Below are positions 1-5,018 of a DNA stretch of 5,018 bases, in pieces. The notes beneath the pieces were generated by a model that was given only the letters and a program-made list of their open reading frames with translations, searched no databases and was not told the DNA's origin. The stretch spans positions 1-5,018 of the forward strand of contig CAISKG010000278.1 of assembly GCA_903885855.1 (NCBI GenBank). The letters run 5' to 3'. The stretch's first letter is position 1. Each line of letters starts with the position of its first letter. The DNA comes from an uncultured Planctomycetaceae bacterium. Lineage in GTDB: Bacteria > Planctomycetota > Planctomycetia > Pirellulales > UBA1268. The translations under genes and the position numbers were made by a program.

Positions 1-1422
1 CGGCGGATCGATGCCGCGGGCCTTCTCGCGGGCCTGCCAGAGGGCGTAGCTCTCGTTGTAGCCGGCGACGTCGGCGGAGAGGCGGTCGAAGATGATGTCG
101 ACCTTGGCCTCGGCCCGCTCGCGGGCGAGTTGGTTGCGGATCCGGTCGCGGACCGCATCGAGGGGCTCGAACTGCGCCGGATCCTCGGCCGCGGGATCGG
201 CGGCGGGAGGTTCGGCACCCGCGGCGGGCTCGGCGCCTGCGGGGGGCGCCGCATCCGCCGCGGCGGGGGGCTCCGCCGCGGGAGCCTGCGCGGCAGGTTC
301 ATCGGGGGCCTGGAACGACACGCTGCGGAACGGACGCCGCACGGTCGCGGCGCCGCCGGCGGGAGGCTCCTTGGCCTCGTCCCCGGCGGCGGCAGGCGTA
401 TCCGAGGCCGGCGCGGGTGCCTCGGTCGCAGGCGCCTCGGTCGCAGGCGCCTCGGTCGCGGGTGCCTCGGTCGCGGGTGCCTCGGTCGCGGGTGCCTCGG
501 TCGCAGGTGCCTCGGTCGCGGGTGCCTCGGTGGCCGGCGGCGTCACCGGCGGCTTGGCCTGGGCGCGGAACATCGTCGTCTTGTTCTTCTCGTAGAACTC
601 CGCGATGTCCTCCTCCGTCACCTCCTTGCTGATCTCCTCCACGAACGCGTCGCGCGGGGCCACCACGTATTCCACGCGGGCCCGCTGGGGCTCCCGGAAG
701 CCCGGCTGATCGCTCGCGGGATCGGGGAGGTCGTTCTTGTACTTCTCGTAGAAGGCCCGCAGGACGGCGGTCTGCGGCAGCGGCACCTCGTCGGCGACGC
801 TGCGGACGTCGATCCCCACGGCCTCGATCGTGGCCGATTCCTCGAGCCGCCGGAAATAGTCCCAGCGCAGCCCGGGGGGATCGCCGGCGAACAGCCCCCC
901 CTGCACGAGCCCCTGCATGCTGTCGGCGAGCAGGATGGTCCGCAGGGCGTCGAAGAGGTCGCCCTGCGACACGCCGCCGCCGATCCCCTCGAGCGACTGC
1001 ATGATCTGGTCGAATTGCTCGGCCCGCACCTGCCCGCTGGTGATCCGGTCGAGGAAGCCGTTGATGGCCGAGTCGCTGACGACGATGCCGGCCTTGCGGG
1101 CCTCCTCGGCCAGGAGCATCGTGCGGACGACCGACTCCTCGTCCATGGGAAACGCCGGTGCCTGGCCGGGATCGCGGCCGCTGGCCATCGTCGCCTCGGC
1201 CATGAAGCGGTTGACGACGCCGGTCATCGTGACCGCCCGGTCGATGCCGCGCTCGCGGATCTCGCCCCCCTTCCAGCGCACGACCGGCGTGTCGGCGACG
1301 CCCGCCGACTGACCGCCGTACTGCAGCAGCGGCGGGAGCACGAAGAAGGCGAGCATCGAGAGGATCGCCAGCGCGACCAGGGACGCCTTCTGATAACTGC
1401 GGAAAACACCGAAGCCTGCCAT
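1..1422 (-). CDS. Membrane-anchored SurA/PpiD-like chaperone (peptidyl-prolyl isomerase family), C-terminus cut by window edge
   Basis: The minus frame is open without a stop from the ATG at 1422-1420 to the left edge (474 codons). An AAGGA ribosome site lies 5 nt before the ATG (1428-1432), which supports this start. Seen: a short basic N-terminus (FRSYQK, residues 7-12), one hydrophobic segment at about residues 14-33 with no clear cleavage site, then a helical region (about 95-130, around 'LLAEEARKAGIVVSDSAING') resembling the SurA/PpiD N-terminal chaperone domain. Two PpiD-style helices follow, near 217-225 ('AVLRAFYEK') and 270-284 ('VTEEDIAEFYEKNK'). Residues about 288-420 are Pro/Ala/Glu-rich low complexity, then a helix typical of the family (about 420-450, 'LDAVRDRIRNQLARERAEAK'). 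No parvulin catalytic domain is recognisable in the visible part and there is no cysteine. Inferred role: folding of exported proteins at the outer face of the cytoplasmic membrane. Enzymatic isomerase activity is doubtful from what is visible. The gene is divergent from topA. Confidence 0.72.
   Translation of the reverse strand, partial: MAGFGVFRSYQKASLVALAILSMLAFFVLPPLLQYGGQSAGVADTPVVRWKGGEIRERGIDRAVTMTGVVNRFMAEATMASGRDPGQAPAFPMDEESVVRTMLLAEEARKAGIVVSDSAINGFLDRITSGQVRAEQFDQIMQSLEGIGGGVSQGDLFDALRTILLADSMQGLVQGGLFAGDPPGLRWDYFRRLEESATIEAVGIDVRSVADEVPLPQTAVLRAFYEKYKNDLPDPASDQPGFREPQRARVEYVVAPRDAFVEEISKEVTEEDIAEFYEKNKTTMFRAQAKPPVTPPATEAPATEAPATEAPATEAPATEAPATEAPATEAPATEAPAPASDTPAAAGDEAKEPPAGGAATVRRPFRSVSFQAPDEPAAQAPAAEPPAAADAAPPAGAEPAAGAEPPAADPAAEDPAQFEPLDAVRDRIRNQLARERAEAKVDIIFDRLSADVAGYNESYALWQAREKARGIDPP
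421..540 (-). repeat. 15-bp in-frame tandem repeat (8 units) encoding Ala-Pro-Ala-Thr-Glu
   Basis: Eight consecutive 15-bp units fill this stretch. On the plus strand the unit is ctcggtcgcgggtgc with a few third-position changes (agg/ggg, cgc/tgc). Seven units encode APATE and the first one in protein order, at 526-540, is degenerate and encodes PPATE. They are residues 295-334 of the chaperone-like protein. Because the unit is five codons long, gain or loss of copies leaves the reading frame intact. Near-identity of the units at the DNA level suggests recent expansion by slippage or unequal recombination. Confidence 0.95.
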
Positions 1423-1427
1423 GGCTA

Positions 1428-1432
1428 TCCTT
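1428..1432 (-). promoter_or_regulatory. Ribosome binding site of the chaperone-like gene
   Basis: Read on the minus strand this is AAGGA, followed by five bases (TAGCC) and then the ATG at 1422. It is a good Shine-Dalgarno match at normal spacing and fixes the start of the minus-strand gene. Confidence 0.6.
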
Positions 1433-1549
1433 GCGAAACGGACCCGGGCGGTGGGACGCTGTGGCGCGGCGGGGTCACGGACCGCATGCCCCGGCCGGAT
1501 CGGCGCCAGGGGACGCGGAGCCGCCGGTGCCGGGGCGGACTGCCGAGCC

Positions 1550-1578
1550 TTGACAAGCGAAGAGAGGGGAGGGTAACG
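1550..1578 (+). promoter_or_regulatory. Weak candidate promoter for topA (perfect -35, poor -10)
   Basis: TTGACA at 1550-1555 is a perfect -35 hexamer. At 16-18 bp downstream only poor -10 matches are found around gggtaacgc (1571-1579), none better than three of six. If used, the topA leader would be about 265 nt. The poor -10 makes a chance match likely, and the true topA promoter may lie elsewhere. Confidence 0.2.
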
Positions 1579-1595
1579 CTGTTTTCCACCTCCCC
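1566..1595. repeat. Perfect 7-bp inverted repeat in the divergent promoter region
   Basis: GGGGAGG at 1566-1572 is the exact reverse complement of CCTCCCC at 1589-1595, with 16 bp between the arms. It sits between the two promoter candidates and would lie in the leader of the minus-strand transcript. It could be an operator or a weak hairpin. The simple G/C-rich arms could also arise by chance. Confidence 0.35.
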
Positions 1596-1612
1596 CGCGG
1601 GACGAGAGGCCG

Positions 1613-1640
1613 ATTGTAGGAGTGCGGCGTGTGGCGCCAA
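1613..1640 (-). promoter_or_regulatory. Candidate sigma70-type promoter for the chaperone-like gene
   Basis: On the minus strand TTGGCG (1640-1635) and TACAAT (1618-1613) are separated by 16 bp. The -10 matches the TATAAT consensus at five of six positions and the -35 matches TTGACA at four of six. Transcription would begin near 1606, giving a leader of about 185 nt before the ATG at 1422. An AT-rich hexamer like this stands out in such GC-rich DNA. Consensus matching alone is weak proof. Confidence 0.42.
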
Positions 1641-1666
1641 TCCCGAGTGGCGCCGTCGGGCGGGGG

Positions 1667-1702
1667 GGAAACCGGCTCCGTGCCGGCCCCCGCGGGGTTT
1701 CC
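1667..1702. repeat. Nested inverted repeats in the topA leader region
   Basis: GGAAACC (1667-1673) pairs exactly with GGTTTCC (1696-1702). Inside or overlapping it are CCGG...CCGG (1672-1675 with 1683-1686) and the palindrome CCCCGCGGGG (1688-1697). These alternatives compete, so more than one fold is possible in a transcript reading towards topA. No run of T follows, so it does not look like a finished intrinsic terminator. Confidence 0.35.
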
Positions 1703-1848
1703 GCCGTCGGAACCGCCGCGGGGGGCCATGATGGCTGCGGGCGGCCCCGTGGCCCCCGACCCACCCGTGCCCCCCGCCCGTCACCGCGTCCCTTCCCCCG
1801 CCCGCATCCGACGCCCCCATCCGCTCGCCGTGGCGAGTCGAACCGAGC

Positions 1849-4614
1849 ATGGCCAAGAAGACTGCGACCCGCCGAGCCGCCCCGAAATCGACCCCCGCGG
1901 GCCGGGCCGCCCGCCCTCCGGGCGACTACCAGCTCGTGATCGTCGAGAGCCCGGCGAAGGCCAAGACGATCGGCAAGTACCTCGGCCCGGGATTCGTCGT
2001 CGAGGCCTCGATCGGCCACATCCGCGATCTCCCCAGCCGCGCCCCCAAGGGCTCGAAGCAGCCGGTCCCGGGGGTCGATATCGACCATGATTTCGCCCCC
2101 ACCTACGAGATCGACGACGACAAGAAGAAGAAGGTCGCCGACCTCCGCCGCCTGGCCAAGGACGCCGCGGACATCTGGTTCGCCACCGACTTGGACCGCG
2201 AGGGGGAGGCGATCGCCTGGCACCTGGCCGACGTGCTCGGGGTCGATCCGGCGCACGCCAAGCGCGTGACCTTCGACGCGATCACCAAGACGGAGATCCA
2301 GCAGGCCTTCCGCAAGCCCCGTCCGATCAACATGCCGCGCGTCGAGGCCCAGCAGGCGCGGCGCATCGTCGACCGGATCGTGGGCTACCGGGTGTCGCCC
2401 GTGCTCTGGAAGAAGGTCGCCGGCGGCCTCTCGGCGGGGCGCGTGCAGAGCGTGGCCACGCGGATCGTGGTCGAGCGGGAGCGCGAGATCCGCGCCTTCA
2501 CGCCGGCGGAGTCGTGGGAGATCACCGGGTGCATGGCGTTCGACGTCGCGCGGGCCGGCGATCTCCACCGTGAGTGGGGCGCCTTCCTCGCCCGGCGCGA
2601 CCCCCAGGGGAAGGGCCCGCTCGTCCGCGAGCGCATGGCCTGGCTGGCCGAACAGCGCGCCCTGTCGTGCGACCTGGTCGAGGTGGGGGGCAAGCCCCTG
2701 AAGATCGAGGCCGAGAACACCTCGACGGCCGATCTCGCGCCGGCGGTGCAGGCCGCGGCGGAGGCGGCCGGGCTCGTCGGCGTGTCGGTGGTGCGCGAGA
2801 CGGACGAGTCGGGAAAGGGGCGCGGGAAGAACGTCCTGCGCATCGCCGGCACACCCGCCCCGGAAGCCCGCTACCGCGTCGAGTCGATCGACGTCACGCG
2901 CACCCGGTCGCGCCCCTTCCCGCCGTTCATCACGAGCACCCTCCAGCAGGCGGCCTCGAGCCGGCTGGGCATGTCGACCGACCGCACGATGCGCATCGCC
3001 CAGCAGCTCTACGAGGGGATCGACCTCCCCGACGAGGGGCGCGTGGGTCTCATCACCTACATGCGCACCGACTCGACCAACCTCTCCCGGGAGGCGATCG
3101 ACATGGCCCGGCGCTACCTCCAGGAGCGCCACGGGGCGGCGTGGGTGCCGGAGAAGCCGCGCACCTACACCAGCTCCAACGAGGCCGCCCAGGAGGCCCA
3201 CGAGGCGATCCGGCCGACCGACGCCTTCCGCGAGCCGGAGCGCATCGCCGCCGCCCTCACCGACGAGCAGCTCAAGCTCTACCGCCTCATCTGGCAGTGC
3301 TTCGTGGCCTGCCAGTCGACCGACGCGGAGTGGGATTCGACCGCCGTACGGATGCGCCGCAGCGACCGCGACACCGGCGCGGTGTTCAAGGCCAGCGGCC
3401 GCGTGCTGCGATTCGAGGGCTTCTACCGGATCACCGGCAGCCCGCGCGACGACGGCGAGCAGGTGCTCCCCGACTTCGCCAAGGGGACGGAGCTGGCCCC
3501 CTTCGACATCGCGCCGCGGCAGAAGTTCCAGGCCCCGCCGCCGCGCTACACCGAGGCGACGCTCGTGAAGAAGATGGAGGAGGAGGGGATCGGCCGCCCC
3601 TCCACCTACGCCAGCATCATCAACGTCATCGAGCAGCGCGGCTACGTCGTCCAGCAGGACCGCCGCTTCCATGCCACGGCGATGGGGGAGGCGGTGACCG
3701 GATTCCTGGAGCGCGGCTTCCGCGACCAGTTCATCGAGATCGGGTACACGCGCGAGATCGAGCGCGAGCTCGATCTCGTCGCCCAGGGGGCGAAGCGCTG
3801 GACGGACGTGCTCCACGAGTTCCACGACGAGCTCGTCCCGAAGCTCGATCAGGCGATGGAACAGGAGCACGAGAAGGCCAAGTCGGAGCCCTCCCCCTGG
3901 GCCTGTCCGACGTGCGGCCGCCGCCTCGAGTACCGGCTCGGCGGGAAGGGGGAGTTTCTCTCCTGCTCGGGGTTCAACGAGAAGATCGTCGACGAGCCGG
4001 TCGCCGCGCCGGCCGGCAAGGGGGGCAAGAAGAAGCCCGCCAAGCGGGCCAAGCCCAAGGAGCGGCCCGCCTGCACCTACGCCATGCCGGTCGACCGCCA
4101 GCGCCGGCCGCTGCTGCCGGAGCAGATCGACCTCCTCTCCCCCGCCGGGGTGCCGATGGTGAAACGCACCGGCCGCTTCGGCGACTTCCTGGTCGAGGAC
4201 AAGCCGCGGACGCCGAAGCCGAAGGGGAAGAAGGCGGCCGACGCGCCGGCCGAGGCCCCCGACTTCATCCTCAATCTGGACAAGAAGGGGAACGTGAAGT
4301 TTCCCGCGCCGCCGCCGCTGGTGACCGACATCGCCTGCGCCAAGTGCGGCGACCTGATGAACCTCCGTGACGGCAAACGCGGTCCCTGGCTCGGCTGCCG
4401 GGCCTTCCCCAAGTGCCGCGGCCGCGAGGCCTTCGGCAAGCTGCCCGAGGCCCGCCAGAAGGCGCTGGCGAAGGAACTCGAGGAGCACCTCCGCCACCAG
4501 CCCAAGCTCGCCCTCACGCGCCGCGACGGCGTCACGCCGGTGGCCGACGGCACGCCGCTGTCCGCGCTGACGATGCCGGGCGGCGTGGCCGAACTGCTCC
4601 CCTTCGCGGGCTGA
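1849..4614 (+). CDS. topA: DNA topoisomerase I (type IA), complete
   Basis: TopA relaxes negatively supercoiled DNA by cutting one strand through a 5'-phosphotyrosine link. At 921 residues it is somewhat longer than E. coli TopA (865). A basic N-terminal tail (1-26) precedes the TOPRIM domain, with the catalytic Glu33 in VIVESPAKAKT, SIGHIRDLP at 54-62, and the acidic triad D114, D116, E118 in DLDREGE. GLSAGRVQS is at 193-201. The active tyrosine is Y404 in LITYMRTDS, with R406 beside it. EAHEAIRPT is at 449-457 and the conserved RYTEATLVKKMEEEGIGRPS at 566-585. Relative to E. coli, about 80 extra residues lie between the acidic triad and Y404, probably within 224-342. The tail has CPTC at 686-689 with C706 and C742, a cysteine-free ribbon-like stretch at about 760-783, and a full four-Cys ribbon (C830, C833, C850, C856). 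The ATG is the first usual start after an in-frame stop at 1729-1731; no strong ribosome site precedes it, only GGCGAG 11 nt upstream. The function is certain from the motifs. Confidence 0.98.
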   Translation: MAKKTATRRAAPKSTPAGRAARPPGDYQLVIVESPAKAKTIGKYLGPGFVVEASIGHIRDLPSRAPKGSKQPVPGVDIDHDFAPTYEIDDDKKKKVADLRRLAKDAADIWFATDLDREGEAIAWHLADVLGVDPAHAKRVTFDAITKTEIQQAFRKPRPINMPRVEAQQARRIVDRIVGYRVSPVLWKKVAGGLSAGRVQSVATRIVVEREREIRAFTPAESWEITGCMAFDVARAGDLHREWGAFLARRDPQGKGPLVRERMAWLAEQRALSCDLVEVGGKPLKIEAENTSTADLAPAVQAAAEAAGLVGVSVVRETDESGKGRGKNVLRIAGTPAPEARYRVESIDVTRTRSRPFPPFITSTLQQAASSRLGMSTDRTMRIAQQLYEGIDLPDEGRVGLITYMRTDSTNLSREAIDMARRYLQERHGAAWVPEKPRTYTSSNEAAQEAHEAIRPTDAFREPERIAAALTDEQLKLYRLIWQCFVACQSTDAEWDSTAVRMRRSDRDTGAVFKASGRVLRFEGFYRITGSPRDDGEQVLPDFAKGTELAPFDIAPRQKFQAPPPRYTEATLVKKMEEEGIGRPSTYASIINVIEQRGYVVQQDRRFHATAMGEAVTGFLERGFRDQFIEIGYTREIERELDLVAQGAKRWTDVLHEFHDELVPKLDQAMEQEHEKAKSEPSPWACPTCGRRLEYRLGGKGEFLSCSGFNEKIVDEPVAAPAGKGGKKKPAKRAKPKERPACTYAMPVDRQRRPLLPEQIDLLSPAGVPMVKRTGRFGDFLVEDKPRTPKPKGKKAADAPAEAPDFILNLDKKGNVKFPAPPPLVTDIACAKCGDLMNLRDGKRGPWLGCRAFPKCRGREAFGKLPEARQKALAKELEEHLRHQPKLALTRRDGVTPVADGTPLSALTMPGGVAELLPFAG

Positions 4615-4643
4615 TCGCGGCCGGATCGCCGCGCGGCCGACCG

Positions 4644-4663
4644 CGGCGGCCCATGCGCCGCCG
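4644..4663 (+). terminator. GC hairpin after topA, possible terminator without a U-tract
   Basis: CGGCGGC (4644-4650) and GCCGCCG (4657-4663) form a perfect 7-bp stem with a 6-nt loop, starting 30 bases after the topA stop. The bases that follow (gtggcccg) contain no run of T, so it is not a classical intrinsic terminator. It may slow polymerase or protect the 3' end, or it may be chance in such GC-rich DNA. Confidence 0.28.
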
Positions 4664-4734
4664 GTGGCCCGCCCGGCGCGGAGGTGATAGCCTGCGGGGG
4701 TGCGCCGTCGCCGGCGCCGGATCGACCATGCCAT

Positions 4735-4740
4735 GAGGAG
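4735..4740 (+). promoter_or_regulatory. Ribosome binding site of the secreted-protein gene
   Basis: GAGGAG lies 7 nt before the ATG at 4748. It decides between two in-frame ATGs. The one at 4733 has no ribosome site upstream and overlaps this motif, so 4748 is preferred. Confidence 0.6.
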
Positions 4741-4747
4741 CCCTGCC

Positions 4748-5018
4748 ATGCGTCCGCCCCGGCCCTCCCTCCCGGCCCTGCTGCATGCGGCGCTCGCCGC
4801 GGCGTCCATCGGCCTGCCGCTGGCGATCCCCTCGGGCGCCGTGCTGGCCGACATCCGCGTGCCGGACGACCTCCGGGCCGAGCCGCCGCTCGAGGCCACG
4901 CTGCGGGTGCGCGAGGAGGCCGAGCGCCCGGCGCACGTGCTGCGGATCCCGCGCCACCTGCACGCGGCGCTCGCCGAGCGGGGGGCCGCCGACGGCGGAT
5001 CCTCGGCCCCTCCCGGCC
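4748..5018 (+). CDS. Secreted protein of unknown function, N-terminal part only
   Basis: The frame is open from the ATG at 4748 to the right edge (90 full codons), and a GAGGAG ribosome site precedes it. Seen: a classical Sec signal peptide with a basic start (MRPPRP), a hydrophobic core rich in Ala and Leu (about residues 10-25), and a likely signal peptidase I site after VLA (residues 32-34), giving a mature protein that begins ADIRVPDD minus its first Ala. The visible mature part (35-90) is charged, rich in Glu, Arg and Ala, has no cysteine, and drifts into a Gly/Ser/Pro-rich stretch at the cut end, which may be a linker. I do not recognise the family. It is probably exported to the periplasm or cell surface. 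It follows topA on the same strand after 133 bp, which is not strong evidence for an operon. A start at 4733 would add five residues. Confidence 0.65.
   Translation, partial: MRPPRPSLPALLHAALAAASIGLPLAIPSGAVLADIRVPDDLRAEPPLEATLRVREEAERPAHVLRIPRHLHAALAERGAADGGSSAPPG

Larger units (their letters stand above)
1423..1848. other. Divergent intergenic region between the chaperone-like gene and topA
   Basis: This 426-bp stretch separates two divergently transcribed genes and must carry both promoters. It holds a minus-strand promoter candidate (1613-1640), a weak plus-strand TTGACA candidate (1550-1578), a 7-bp inverted repeat at 1566-1595, two copies of gtggcgcc at 1631-1654, an inverted-repeat cluster at 1667-1702 and a C-rich tract at 1741-1830. 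I see no convincing small gene in it. The open frames crossing it are extensions of frames antisense or out of phase to the flanking genes. Base composition changes sharply: 28 of 60 bases are G in 1621-1680, whereas 55 of 90 are C in 1741-1830. Confidence 0.7.
4615..4747 (+). other. Spacer between topA and the secreted-protein gene
   Basis: This is a 133-bp GC-rich gap. It holds a 7-bp GC hairpin at 4644-4663 and the ribosome site of the next gene. A possible -10-like tgatagcct at 4685-4693 is too weak to call. Separate transcription of the downstream gene is possible, but the spacer does not decide it. Confidence 0.5.

Noticed and set aside
421..540. The tandem array considered as a CRISPR array
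   Set aside because: The units are 15 bp with no spacers between them and encode a regular peptide in frame.
1688..1700. CCCCGCGGGG followed by TTT considered as an intrinsic terminator
   Set aside because: The palindrome has no room for a loop unless its stem is shortened, and only three T follow.
130..1731. A long plus-strand open frame (about 530 codons) lying across the chaperone-like gene and the intergenic region
   Set aside because: It is antisense to a frame with a proper start, ribosome site, membrane segment and family-like helices. Its own product is Arg/Gly/Leu-rich with repeats that merely mirror the APATE array. Long antisense frames are expected in GC-rich coding DNA.
1425..1856. 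A minus-strand open frame across the intergenic region into the start of topA
   Set aside because: Its product is Arg/Gly/Pro-rich with no recognisable domain, it overlaps the topA start, and no ribosome site supports it.
2574..4370. A roughly 600-codon plus-strand open frame inside topA in another phase
   Set aside because: The product is Arg/Pro/Ala-rich without domain signs and lies wholly within the undoubted topA gene. It is a composition shadow.
4532..4963. A minus-strand open frame overlapping the end of topA and the start of the secreted-protein gene
   Set aside because: It is antisense to two supported genes, Arg/Gly/Pro-rich, and shows no domain or ribosome site.

Overview
This is a GC-rich window (G+C is well above 60% by eye) with one complete gene, two genes cut by the window edges, and a long divergent intergenic region. 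The organism looks like a planctomycete. Three things suggest this: the anchored SurA/PpiD-like protein with an N-terminal 'FRxYQK' patch before its membrane segment, a bacterial topoisomerase I with a basic N-terminal tail and lysine-rich insertions among its zinc ribbons, and a signal-peptide protein with no obvious relatives. This is inference from general familiarity, not from a database match.

Layout. Positions 1-1422 (minus strand) hold the first 474 residues of a membrane-anchored SurA/PpiD-like chaperone or peptidyl-prolyl isomerase relative, with its C-terminus beyond the left edge. It is interrupted by a Pro/Ala/Glu-rich insert of roughly 130 residues that contains an in-frame 15-bp tandem repeat. 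Positions 1423-1848 are a divergent intergenic region with a good minus-strand promoter candidate, a weak plus-strand candidate, several inverted repeats and a C-rich tract just before topA. Positions 1849-4614 (plus strand) hold a complete topA of 921 codons with every catalytic motif intact but an unusual zinc-ribbon tail. Positions 4615-4747 are a short spacer with a GC hairpin. From 4748 to the right edge is the start of a secreted protein of unknown function.

Working together. The genes do not form an obvious pathway. TopA relaxes negatively supercoiled DNA in the cytoplasm. The chaperone-like protein would act on the outer face of the cytoplasmic membrane. The last protein is exported. 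The first two genes are transcribed divergently, so a supercoiling link between topA and its neighbour is possible but unproven.

No mobile element, CRISPR array, tRNA or rRNA was seen, and nothing here is clearly a new multi-gene system. The most unusual points are the repeat-bearing insert in the chaperone-like gene and the split and degenerate zinc ribbons of TopA.
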